Below are positions 18,163-25,406 of a DNA stretch of 64,000 bases, one piece after another (position 1 is the stretch's first letter; each line of letters begins with the position of its first letter). The DNA comes from Kiritimatiellales bacterium. Its GTDB lineage: Bacteria; Verrucomicrobiota; Kiritimatiellia; Kiritimatiellales; Pontiellaceae. Location of the stretch: positions 1 to 64,000 of the forward strand of contig QKAU01000002.1 in assembly GCA_003246265.1 (NCBI GenBank), given 5' to 3'. A program made the translations under genes and the position numbers. Below the pieces are notes generated by a model, which was not told the origin of the DNA, did not search any database, and saw nothing but the letters and a program-made list of their open reading frames with translations.

Positions 18163-19332
18163 TCATCCGCCCAGCTCCACCATGCGATTCCGGTAGTGCA
18201 GGTAGTTTTCCAGCGAAACCTCCGGCGGGACGCCATGGTCGCAGGCCGGGATGTACCCGCCTTTGGATTTCATGAAGGGGATGATGCGCTCAAGTTCCTT
18301 GTCGATGGCTTCTTTGGACTTGGCAAGGATGCGTTTGTCGATGCCGTGGATCATGACCAGGTCCGGGTATTTCTTTCGAAGATCCACCACATCGCAGCCG
18401 GACGCCACTTCGAACGGACTCATGATATCCATGCCGACATGCTTGGCGTACAGATCAATCACCGGCTCGGCCTTGCCGTCGGTGTCGAGCTGCATGAAAA
18501 GGTGGCGCTCCTGGTCCATGTTGCGCGCACGCATGTGCCCCACCAGCTTGCGGTAGTAGGGCATGAGGAACTCCTCGATCATGGCTGGCGAGATCAGCGG
18601 TCCCATGTTGTAGCAGATATCCTCCCCGAAAAAGACCTCGTCGAACGACACATGCTTCTGATGCTCGGCAATGATGGCATCGTTCAGTTCCAGCCACTGC
18701 TGCATGCAGGCATGGATCAGGTCGGGATCATCGAAGAACATGTAGAGCAGGCCTTCCGGGCCCATGAGGCTGCGCAGGAACATGTAGCCGCCGATCACGC
18801 GCTGGACCATCACATAGCCCTGCTTCGCTTTCTCGACGGCTGTGGGCATATATTCATCGATTGCGGCGAGGCGTTCCGGCGTGGTCGGATCGAGGCGCCA
18901 CTTGATGTTCCCCTCCCATGACTTCATATCCTTGACCGGATGGTCGAGGTATTCGGGCATGAAGCCGGAGCGCTTGTCGTGGAACATCAGCACGCTGCGG
19001 CCAACCGCATCCTGGATGATCTCCTTGCCGTCATCCTGCCGATCCAGGACCTTTTCATCAAAGGCCGGAACCATGTTGGCTTCGCACCAGCCCAGTCCAT
19101 GCACATGGTGGTCCGCCGTTTTGTCGAAGCTGAAAAACGCATTCCATTCGTCGGAGCCTTCTTCGAGGTGTTCCGGCAGGCCCTGCTCGCGCCATGCGTC
19201 GATGCTGTAGTACCAGCCCTCGTAGTGGAAGATCGGCGCATCCGGCGTCCGGTTGAGCACCGCGCGGTATTTCTTTATGTGTTCCGGCATTTGTTCTTCG
19301 GGAAGCATCCCGTGGATTCCGTCGTGCTTCAT
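18163..19332 (-). CDS. URO-D superfamily protein 3
   Basis: A 389-residue cytoplasmic protein of the same URO-D superfamily, convergent with protein 2. Motifs include IFHYEGWYYSIDAW near the N-terminus, VMVQRVIGGYMFLRSLMGPEG in the barrel, FFGEDICYNMGPLISPAMIEEF, and HLFMQLDTDGKAEPVIDLY, where HemE-like proteins have HSDG. The HemE arginine motif is absent. GGGGTGG lies about 6 bases before the ATG at 19332. It is separated from other genes by about 200 bases on either side and has its own AT-rich upstream region. Function unassigned; it may also act in a demethylation or other C1 pathway. Confidence 0.7.
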   Translation of the reverse strand: MKHDGIHGMLPEEQMPEHIKKYRAVLNRTPDAPIFHYEGWYYSIDAWREQGLPEHLEEGSDEWNAFFSFDKTADHHVHGLGWCEANMVPAFDEKVLDRQDDGKEIIQDAVGRSVLMFHDKRSGFMPEYLDHPVKDMKSWEGNIKWRLDPTTPERLAAIDEYMPTAVEKAKQGYVMVQRVIGGYMFLRSLMGPEGLLYMFFDDPDLIHACMQQWLELNDAIIAEHQKHVSFDEVFFGEDICYNMGPLISPAMIEEFLMPYYRKLVGHMRARNMDQERHLFMQLDTDGKAEPVIDLYAKHVGMDIMSPFEVASGCDVVDLRKKYPDLVMIHGIDKRILAKSKEAIDKELERIIPFMKSKGGYIPACDHGVPPEVSLENYLHYRNRMVELGG

Positions 19333-19537
19333 AATACCACCCCTGGTTGTTAATGAATCTCATGTGTTAATTGGTGAACCATAGCGTTGCAATATATTCG
19401 CGTACATGGTCATGATTGTAATAGGCATGTGTATTATGGTTCGTTCCCGATGATTGCAGGCTTCCAGGCGCTGAAATTTTACGGGGCTGGATGCCTTGTG
19501 CGCTTTCTGCTCAAATCATCCCATTGATAGGCAAAAT
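19333..19537. other. AT-rich leader upstream of the URO-D-like gene 3
   Basis: About 205 bases between a minus-strand gene and the left end of the IS element. It is visibly more AT-rich than the flanking genes and likely holds the minus-strand promoter. An ATAGGCAAAA word at 19527-19536 resembles the repeat family found on the other side of the IS (20919-21184). No gene seen. Confidence 0.5.
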
Positions 19538-19575
19538 TGGGCCGACCCCCAAAAACTATGACGTTTGAAATGTGA
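19538..19575 (+). repeat. Left terminal inverted repeat of the IS3-type element
   Basis: Begins TGGGCCGACCCCC and ends AATGTGA; pairs with 20779-20815 read on the other strand with one length difference and several mismatches. Confidence 0.7.
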
Positions 19576-19614
19576 AATCTCCCGGTAAAGTAAACCACGA
19601 ACATGGAGATGAAC

Positions 19615-19989
19615 ATGAAGAAGAGGCGTTATTCCGAAGAGCAGATCATCGGGATTCTGAAAGAGAACGAAGCCGGTATATCCGTCGAGGATCTGGCCCG
19701 CAAGCACGGTGTGGCCGCCGGCACGATATACCGCTGCCGGAACCAGTACGGCTGCATGGAGGTCAGCGAGCTCAAGAAGCTCAAGGTGCTTGAAGCCGAG
19801 AACACCCGCCTGAAGCGCCTGGTGGCCGATCTGAGACTCGACAACCAGATGCTGAAGGAGATCAACTCAAAAACTGGTAAAGCCCGCTCAGAAGCGCAGG
19901 GCCGCCGACTTCCTTGTGGAGACATTCGATGTCGGACTGCGCAGATGCTGCGGGCTGGTGCAACTGGCGACGGCGAGCTACTACCATGA
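19615..19989 (+). pseudogene. IS3-family transposase OrfA, frame disrupted at its end
   Basis: The frame begins MKKRRYSEEQIIGILKE, the standard start of IS407-type OrfA, with GGAG 6 bases before the ATG at 19615. Residues 5-45 are a helix-turn-helix (AGISVEDLARKHGVAAGTIY) and residues 45-85 a coiled coil (LEAENTRLKRLVADLRLDNQ). OrfA of this group normally ends in NSKNW followed by a stop; here the run of five A at 19869-19873 has one A too few, so the stop is skipped and the frame runs on to 19989 through sequence that belongs to OrfB. The DNA-binding part itself looks intact. Confidence 0.7.
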
Positions 19990-20798
19990 GCCCAGGGGCG
20001 GGATGATGCGGCGTTGGCCGCCATTCTAAGGAGAAAGCGCAGCAACATGGCCGATGGGGGTTCCGGTCGATTTATGACCGAATCCGCATGGAGGGCTGGA
20101 TGGATAATCATAAACGGGTTCATCGGGTGTACTGCGACATGGGACTCCAGCTCTCCAACCGCAAGAAGCGCAAGACCGCCAAATGGCGGGGCGATACGCT
20201 GCCGCCGGTGTCGGGACGCAACGAGATCTGGGCGATGGACTTCGTGCACGACCAGACCGCCTGCGGCCGGACGATCAAGATGCTGACCGTCATCGACCTG
20301 TACAGCCGGGAATGCCTGGCTGTGGAGGTGGATACCTCCCTAAGCGGATCAAGGGTCGCCCAGGTCCTGAGCCACCTCATAGAAGAGCGTGGCAAGCCTG
20401 TGGCGATCCAGACGGACAACGGGCCGGAGTTTACCGGCAAGGCGCTGGATCAGTGGGCCTACCGCCTCGGCATCAAGCACCGCTTCATCGAACCTGGGAA
20501 GCCGACCCAGAACGCACACATCGACAGTTTCAACAGTCTGCTCCGGACCCAGTGCCTCAACCAGCACGGGTTCAGGAGCCTCGAAGACAGCAGGGAGTTG
20601 AATAACAGCTGGAAGTATGAGTATAACTGGATGCGCTGCCACCGTTCCATCGGGCGCCTTCCGCCCGGGGTCTACGCCCAGCGGAAACTGGAAAGGAGCG
20701 GGCCGGCTTCCGCTCCGACGAGTAATGGTACCCATTCTCGCGGTGCGGCGGCCAAGCACAGGGAATCCCCGGAGATTCTCACATTGCAGGTGTCATAA
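19864..20798 (+). pseudogene. IS3-family transposase OrfB (rve integrase), frameshifted
   Basis: OrfB similarity moves through three frames: KLVKPAQKRRAADFLVETF to SYYHEPRG (bases about 19870-19998), RDDAALAAI (about 19999-20026) and KEKAQQHGRWGFRSIYDRIR onward (from 20028). Apparent lost bases lie in the G run at 19995 and near 20027. The long last segment carries the integrase core: AMDFVHD, QTDNGPEFTGKALDQWAYRLG and GKPTQNAHIDSFNSLLR. The third catalytic acid, normally Glu in the ESFN motif, is Asp here. The element is therefore probably immobile, unless the indels are sequencing errors. Confidence 0.75.
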
Positions 20799-20815
20799 AA
20801 AAGGGGGACAGCCCA
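20779..20815 (-). repeat. Right terminal inverted repeat of the IS3-type element
   Basis: Read on the minus strand it starts TGGGCTGTCCCCC and ends CAATGTG, matching the left end at 19538. Confidence 0.7.
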
Positions 20816-20874
20816 CCTGCCCATGAGGCAACGGTAATGGACATAATTATTGCGTATAGTATTTTTTTCATCAT
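20779..20874 (-). pseudogene. Signal-peptide stub of a secreted-protein gene cut by the IS
   Basis: On the minus strand AAAGGAACGCC precedes an ATG at 20874. The frame reads MMKKILYAIIMSITVASWA, a convincing signal peptide, then enters the IS terminal repeat after about 20 codons and stops at 20779. The native gene has lost everything after its signal peptide: the sequence left of the IS does not continue the frame (it gives a stop within about seven codons). Too short to assign a family. Confidence 0.5.
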
Positions 20875-20918
20875 GGCGTTCCTTTCTATGTTTATGGTTA
20901 TTTTGCCGAACAGTTGAT

Positions 20919-20941
20919 TAGGCAGAAACGGATTCTGCCTA
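20919..20941. repeat. TAGGCAGAA / TTCTGCCTA inverted repeat
   Basis: A perfect 9-bp inverted repeat with a 5-base spacer (ACGGA). Further single copies of the same 10-base word occur at 20973-20982, 21143-21152 (inverted) and 21174-21184 (one extra G), with a weaker one at 19527-19536. The 21143 and 21174 copies form a second inverted pair with a 21-base spacer. Confidence 0.6.
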
Positions 20942-21000
20942 TTAATTTGCTGAACACCCTTCTCCGAGCGTGATAGGCAGAATGGGTGTATAAAGAATTC

Positions 21001-21240
21001 ATGAAAAAAATTAGATAAAGAAAAGGCGTTTTGTGGGAAGTATGCCGAATGCCTTAACAAATACGGGGTTTCCGGCCACAATGCGGAATGGCATGTGCGG
21101 CGCGCGCAGGAGTTTGTCTACGGGTTGGACGGGCGCCGCAACTTCTGCCTATCTCGATTCCTACCTCGACGTGATAGGCAGGAACCGAAGGATGGAAGCG
21201 TGGCATGTGCGGCGGGAGTGGTTGGCTGCACCGATGGGTC
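21001..21240 (+). pseudogene. Tyrosine recombinase (integron-integrase/Xer-like) N-terminal remnant
   Basis: With two small indels, the sequence reads as a SAM-like core-binding domain: from the ATG at 21001, MKKLDKEKAF (needs one A fewer in the A run), then CGKYAECLNKYGVSGHNAEW, HVRRAQEFVYGLDGRR up to about 21139, and, after a frame change, TSAYLDSYLDVIGRNRR and MEAWHVRREW from 21141. The paired W-HVRR helices and the YLDSYL segment resemble integron-type integrase N-termini. The catalytic R-H-R-Y domain is absent; pyrF begins about 230 bases on. Similarity is from memory of the family and is moderate. Confidence 0.45.
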
Positions 21241-21466
21241 AGCCGGTGCCGGCTGAACGCGCTTCATGGGAGGGCATCCGTTCATCGTTGTCCAGCGGCC
21301 GTTGCAAGCCTGCGCCCGGTGCGCCGGCTGGGGATTCCGAAGCCGTGGGTGGGAAGCCTCCCGATGGGGAAGGTGAATCCGGAACGAAAAAATCCGCGTT
21401 ATGGGTTCCTGCCTTCTCCGGTTATCTGCTAACTTTTGCGGCCATTGGAACCGGAAAGGACGAAGA

Positions 21467-22159
21467 ATGGCGAAGGCGGAAATCATTGTGGCGTTGGATG
21501 TGCCGGATGCGGCGGCCATGGAGGAAAAGCTCCGGGCCATGCCGGATTTCATCGAATGGTACAAGGTGGGGCTTGAACTCTTCTGCGCGGAGGGCCCCCG
21601 GGTGCTCGAACCGCTCAAGAGGCGCGGGAAAAAGATCTTTCTCGACCTCAAGCTGCACGATATCCCCCGCACCGTCGGCAATGCCGTCACGACCGCTGCC
21701 GCCCATGGCGTCAACCTAATGACGGTCCATGCCATCGGCGGCCGTGCCATGCTGGAAGAGGCCGCCAAGGCCGCCAAGAGCTGCGAACATCCGCCGAAGT
21801 TGGTGGCGGTGACCACCTTGACCAGCCTCAGCCAGGACGATTTTTCGGATCTGGGCATCGGCCGCACCGTGGCCGAGCAGGCCGTGGCCCTGGGGCGGCT
21901 GGCGATCGGTTCGGGCATCGACGGGCTCGTCACGAGCGCGCACGAGGCCGGCGTACTGCGCAAGACCTTCCCCTCGGCGCTGCTGGTAACGCCCGGCATC
22001 CGCATGCCGGAAGGGGACGTGGGAGACCAGAAGCGCGTCGCAACGCCGTCGTACGCGGTGTCGCAGGGGGCGACGCATCTGGTGATTGGCCGGCCGATCC
22101 TCCAGGCGGACGATCCGCCCGCTGCCGCTACCGCGATGTTGAACGACATGAATGGATAG
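21467..22159 (+). CDS. pyrF: Orotidine 5'-phosphate decarboxylase
   Basis: A 230-residue TIM barrel that decarboxylates OMP to UMP, the last step of de novo pyrimidine synthesis. The catalytic signature FLDLKLHDIPRTVGNA is complete, with IIVALDVPDA at the N-terminus and GDQKRVATPSYAVSQGATHLVIGRPI at the phosphate-binding end. Length fits bacterial type-1 PyrF. The start at 21467 has GGAAAGGA about 7 bases upstream; an in-frame codon at 21401 adds a non-conserved tail. Its stop is 4 bases before the next gene, so pyrimidine and purine genes are probably cotranscribed. Confidence 0.95.
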   Translation: MAKAEIIVALDVPDAAAMEEKLRAMPDFIEWYKVGLELFCAEGPRVLEPLKRRGKKIFLDLKLHDIPRTVGNAVTTAAAHGVNLMTVHAIGGRAMLEEAAKAAKSCEHPPKLVAVTTLTSLSQDDFSDLGIGRTVAEQAVALGRLAIGSGIDGLVTSAHEAGVLRKTFPSALLVTPGIRMPEGDVGDQKRVATPSYAVSQGATHLVIGRPILQADDPPAAATAMLNDMNG

Positions 22160-22163
22160 TACG

Positions 22164-22961
22164 ATGCACAAACCAAAGGTATTGATCATTACGGGATACG
22201 GGGTGAACTGCGAGGCGGAGTCGGCCCATGCGTGGAAGCTGGCGGGTGCCGAGCCGGCGCTGGTGCACCTGAACGACCTGCTGGAGCGCCCGGAACAGCT
22301 CGCGGAATTCCAGGCGATGATGTTCATCGGCGGCTTTTCCTATGGCGACCACATGACCAGCGGCCACGTCTTCGCCCTGCGCGTGAAGCATCACATGCAG
22401 GAGCAGCTCCAGCAGTTCATCGACGCGGGCAAGCTGATCATGGGGATCTGCAACGGATTCCAGGTGATGACCAAGATGGGATTGCTTCCCGCCCTGGACG
22501 GGCGGTATTTCGAACCGACGGTGGCCCTGATGCAGAACGACTGCGGCCACTTCCAGAATTTCTGGGTCGCCGTGCGTTTCGAGGAGCGCTCGCCCTGCGT
22601 CTTTACCAAGGGCCTGGGCACCCTGCCGCTGCCGATCCGCCACGGCGAGGGGAAGATCTTCACGCTGGACCGCGCCCTGCTGGACCGCATCGAGGCCGAG
22701 GGGTGCGTGGCGGCGCGCTACGTGGACAGGGACAACCAACCCACGCAGGCGTTCCCCGACAATCCCAACGGATCGCTCAACGCCATCGCCGGCCTGTGCG
22801 ACCCGACCGGCCGGATCTTCGGCATGATGCCGCACCCGGAGGCCTACCTCTTCCCGGAAAACCACCCGAACTGGGACCGGCAGAAGCTTGCCGGTACGTT
22901 GCCGGAGCAGGGGCTCGGCCTGAAGCTGTTCCGGAATGCCGTCAGGCACATCGTCGGCTAG
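22164..22961 (+). CDS. purQ: Phosphoribosylformylglycinamidine synthase, glutaminase subunit (PurQ-like)
   Basis: A 265-residue class I glutamine amidotransferase. Motifs: LIITGYGVNCEAE at the N-terminus, the nucleophile Cys in MGICNGFQVM (about residue 97), and MMPHPEAYLFPE carrying the catalytic His. This is the glutaminase that feeds ammonia to FGAM synthase in purine synthesis; the length (about 265 rather than 225) matches the longer PurQ-like form in some phyla. No purL or purS is in view. The in-frame ATG at 22152, inside pyrF, is an alternative start. Confidence 0.85.
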   Translation: MHKPKVLIITGYGVNCEAESAHAWKLAGAEPALVHLNDLLERPEQLAEFQAMMFIGGFSYGDHMTSGHVFALRVKHHMQEQLQQFIDAGKLIMGICNGFQVMTKMGLLPALDGRYFEPTVALMQNDCGHFQNFWVAVRFEERSPCVFTKGLGTLPLPIRHGEGKIFTLDRALLDRIEAEGCVAARYVDRDNQPTQAFPDNPNGSLNAIAGLCDPTGRIFGMMPHPEAYLFPENHPNWDRQKLAGTLPEQGLGLKLFRNAVRHIVG

Positions 22962-22983
22962 AGCCGCTCTTGGAAAACCGTAG

Positions 22984-23002
22984 CCGCGATCCGTGATCGC
23001 GG
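22984..23002. terminator. Hairpin between convergent purQ and AEC permease genes
   Basis: CCGCGATC and GATCGCGG form a perfect 8-bp stem with a 3-base loop, followed by a second small hairpin (CCGCG-CT-CGCGG). It lies between convergent genes and may work in both directions, but neither side has a U tract. Could also be a short dispersed repeat. Confidence 0.35.
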
Positions 23003-23059
23003 AGCCGCGCTCGCGGAAACCGCCCGGCAGGGTCCAGCCGAAGGGTGGCCTGCTCCTCC

Positions 23060-24049
23060 CTAGAGGACGAAGTAGATCCACAGGGGGATGGTGAGGACCG
23101 AGGCCGCGGTGGTGGCAACCAGCAGGGCGGAGACGAAGGCGGTTTCGATGCCGAGCTGGCAGCAGATCACGTAGCAGGCCACGGCGGTGGGCGTTCCCGC
23201 CAGGATCACGGCGACCCCCTGCGACACGGGCTGGGCATCGGGGTAGAAAAAGCGGATCAGGAGCAGCGTGGCAAGGGGTAGCAAGACAAGCTTGCTGCAA
23301 AGCGCCCAGCCCAGGGCATCGAGGTGCCGCATCGCCATCTCCTTGCGCAGCGAAGCGCCGATGGAGAGCAGGGCCAGGGGCAGGCCCATGGCACCGATCA
23401 GCTTCAGGAAGGAGCCGATCATTTCCGCCGAAGCCGTCACGGCCCGCGGCAGCTGCAGCGTACCGGAACCATCGCGGAAGTGCCCCGCCACCAGGGCGAC
23501 CAGGACGCCGGCCACCGCCGAGAGCAGGATGGGGTTGGCAAAGGCCTTGGCGATCCTGCGGCCGATCTTCGCCTCGCCGTCGCCCGCCCCGTAGAGGCCG
23601 ATCACCAGATAGCCGAAGACGATGAAGAAAGGGAGCACGAAGGCATTGTAGACCGCGGCCTTCGCTTCCCCGGCCGCCCCGAACGCATTGATGCAGAGCG
23701 GGAATCCGATGTAGGTGGCATTGGCCCAGAAGGTTCCGAACACCACGGCGGCGGCCAGGCTTTTCCGGTAGCCCCGGAGCTTGGCAAAGAGCATGGCCGC
23801 GAGGGCCACGACGACCAGCGCCAGCAGCGGCATCAGCACCAGGACCGGATCGAGGAAGTCGCTGAAGCGCTGCCGTGCCACGGCGTTGAAGATCAGGGCC
23901 GGAAGCGAGAAGGTGTAGACCAGCCAGTTGATGAAGGCGCAATGGCCGGAGGTGATCCGGCCGTTGCGCCCAAGCAGCTTGCCGAGGCCGATGGCCGCGA
24001 ACACGGGCAGGCAGACGACCAGCACATCCCATGTCCGGGCCATGTCCAT
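23060..24049 (-). CDS. AEC-family permease
   Basis: A 329-residue membrane protein with about ten hydrophobic segments, matching the auxin efflux carrier (AEC) family: N-terminal LVVCLPVFAAIGLGKLLGR, the WANATYIGFPL segment, and C-terminal ILAGTPTAVACYVICCQLG followed by a final helix. AEC members in bacteria move carboxylates such as malate or malonate by facilitated transport. It is the last gene of the fucose-type operon, 12 bases after the GatZ-like gene, with GGAGGG before its ATG. In this setting it may export an organic-acid end product such as lactate; that is inference. Confidence 0.8.
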   Translation of the reverse strand: MDMARTWDVLVVCLPVFAAIGLGKLLGRNGRITSGHCAFINWLVYTFSLPALIFNAVARQRFSDFLDPVLVLMPLLALVVVALAAMLFAKLRGYRKSLAAAVVFGTFWANATYIGFPLCINAFGAAGEAKAAVYNAFVLPFFIVFGYLVIGLYGAGDGEAKIGRRIAKAFANPILLSAVAGVLVALVAGHFRDGSGTLQLPRAVTASAEMIGSFLKLIGAMGLPLALLSIGASLRKEMAMRHLDALGWALCSKLVLLPLATLLLIRFFYPDAQPVSQGVAVILAGTPTAVACYVICCQLGIETAFVSALLVATTAASVLTIPLWIYFVL

Positions 24050-24061
24050 GACGACCCTCCG

Positions 24062-25375
24062 CTACTTCGCCATCTTGCAGGCGCGGGCATAGATGCCGAT
24101 TACGTCCTGCGTGCGATGGATGATGATCTGCTCGACCTCGTTTGCAATGAGGCCTTCGCTGATCGCGCTGTACTGGTTCGGCATGTATTGGCTCAACAGC
24201 GAGAGCGATGCCGGATGCGCCGTCAGGTTGGCCACCAGCTTCTTTGCTGCGGCCTGGATCTTCGGGTTGGGCCAGTAGTAGCGCGAGCGGTCGGAGAAGC
24301 TGTACTTGCGCTTGTAGGCCTGCGTGGCCTCGTCGCCCGGATAGTACTTCTTCCAGTACTTCGGTTCGGCCACCATGACGGCGTCGATGGTTTCGCGCAA
24401 TTTGGAGGTTTCGATTCCCCTGGGCGCGAGCATTTCCTCCTCGATCATGGCGAGGGCGAAGAGCGCCTCGCGGTAGCCGAAGGTGAGCCACGGGCCGACC
24501 TTGAGGATGCAGTAGTGGTCTTCGACCAGCCGGGTCAGGCCGGTTTCGGACTGGTAGTCGGTGGAGTGGGCCTCGTAGACGAAGCGTTCCTGGTCCATGA
24601 TGGCGTCGCTCAGCCCCTTGGCGGCTTCACGGTTGTAGTGGAACACCTGGTCGTCGCCGAATTCCACGCCGGGCTGCACGACCACGCCATAGACGCGCTG
24701 CCACGCATCGACCAGGCCGGCGGCCTCGAAGGCGGCCTTAGTGACGGCGATGGTCTTGAGGGCGTCGGCGGGCGTGGTGGGGGTTACCGTCTCCTCTTCC
24801 TCCTGCGCGCCGCCGGGAATCGGCACTTCGGTGCCGATGATGTAGACGGGCTTGGGTTGGCCGGCGCGGAACTGCGCATGCGTTTCCTCGGCCACCTTGG
24901 CCATGGACGCCGCGCGGGACGCCACGATCTCGTCGGCCAGCGGCTTGTGGCGGTCGCCCGCGTCGTCGGCGCAGAACATGGAGGCGTCGAGGTGGATCTT
25001 CTGGTAGCCGGCCTTCACGTATTCGCGGATCAGCTCCAGTGCCTTGGCCATGGCCGGTTCGGCGTTTTCGGACTGCCACGCGTTGGGGCCGAGATGGTCG
25101 CCGCCGAGCAGGATATCCTCCTTGTTGAATCCGACCTTGTCGGCGATACCGTGGACGTAGGCCACGAAATCGGCCGGCTTCATGCCGGTGTAGCCGCCGA
25201 ACTGGTCGACCTGGTTGGAGGTCGATTCGATCAGCACGATCGATCCATCCTTCCTGGCCTGGAGCATGGAGGCTTCCAGCACGGTGGGCTGCGCGGAGCA
25301 GATGGAATAGATGCCGCTACCTTTTCCGGCGCGGTTGTCGGCGAGAATCTGAACAAACTTATCTACGGCACTCAT
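24062..25375 (-). CDS. GatZ/KbaZ-like protein (tagatose-6-P epimerase or aldolase subunit)
   Basis: A 437-residue TIM-barrel protein of the GatZ/KbaZ family (motifs GIYSICSAQPTVLEASMLQA, ESTSNQVDQFGGYTGM, LGGDHLGPNAWQ, KIHLDASMFCADD, FEAHSTDYQ-like). In enterobacteria GatZ/KbaZ partners tagatose-1,6-bisphosphate aldolase; some relatives are reported as D-tagatose-6-phosphate 4-epimerases. No catalytic aldolase subunit (GatY/KbaY) is present here, which favours a stand-alone epimerase or other sugar-phosphate enzyme. The start at 25375 is preferred because GGAAGAAAC precedes it; 25387 has no ribosome site. Confidence 0.8.
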   Translation of the reverse strand: MSAVDKFVQILADNRAGKGSGIYSICSAQPTVLEASMLQARKDGSIVLIESTSNQVDQFGGYTGMKPADFVAYVHGIADKVGFNKEDILLGGDHLGPNAWQSENAEPAMAKALELIREYVKAGYQKIHLDASMFCADDAGDRHKPLADEIVASRAASMAKVAEETHAQFRAGQPKPVYIIGTEVPIPGGAQEEEETVTPTTPADALKTIAVTKAAFEAAGLVDAWQRVYGVVVQPGVEFGDDQVFHYNREAAKGLSDAIMDQERFVYEAHSTDYQSETGLTRLVEDHYCILKVGPWLTFGYREALFALAMIEEEMLAPRGIETSKLRETIDAVMVAEPKYWKKYYPGDEATQAYKRKYSFSDRSRYYWPNPKIQAAAKKLVANLTAHPASLSLLSQYMPNQYSAISEGLIANEVEQIIIHRTQDVIGIYARACKMAK

Positions 25376-25406
25376 TGTTTCTTCCATGTTTCTAGGGTTT
25401 AAGGTC

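Larger units (their letters stand above)
19538..20815 (+). mobile_element. IS3-family insertion sequence (IS407-like), degraded
   Basis: A 1,278-bp element defined by imperfect terminal inverted repeats of about 38 bp starting TGGGCCGACCCCC on the left and TGGGCTGTCCCCC on the right (complement), both containing ATGAC and AATGTGA. It encodes an OrfA with a helix-turn-helix and leucine-zipper-like region and an OrfB integrase in overlapping frames, as in IS3 elements. Relative to an intact member, three single-base deletions disrupt the reading frames. Immediate flanks (AAAT on the left, CCTG on the right) do not form a target duplication. Confidence 0.8.

Noticed and set aside
20919-21184. 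CRISPR array from the repeated 10-base word
   Set aside because: Copies are too short, in mixed orientation and irregularly spaced; no cas genes.
22128-24491. A 787-codon minus-strand frame overlapping purQ and the AEC permease in another frame
   Set aside because: Crosses genes of both orientations and has no domain; out of frame with the AEC and GatZ-like genes.
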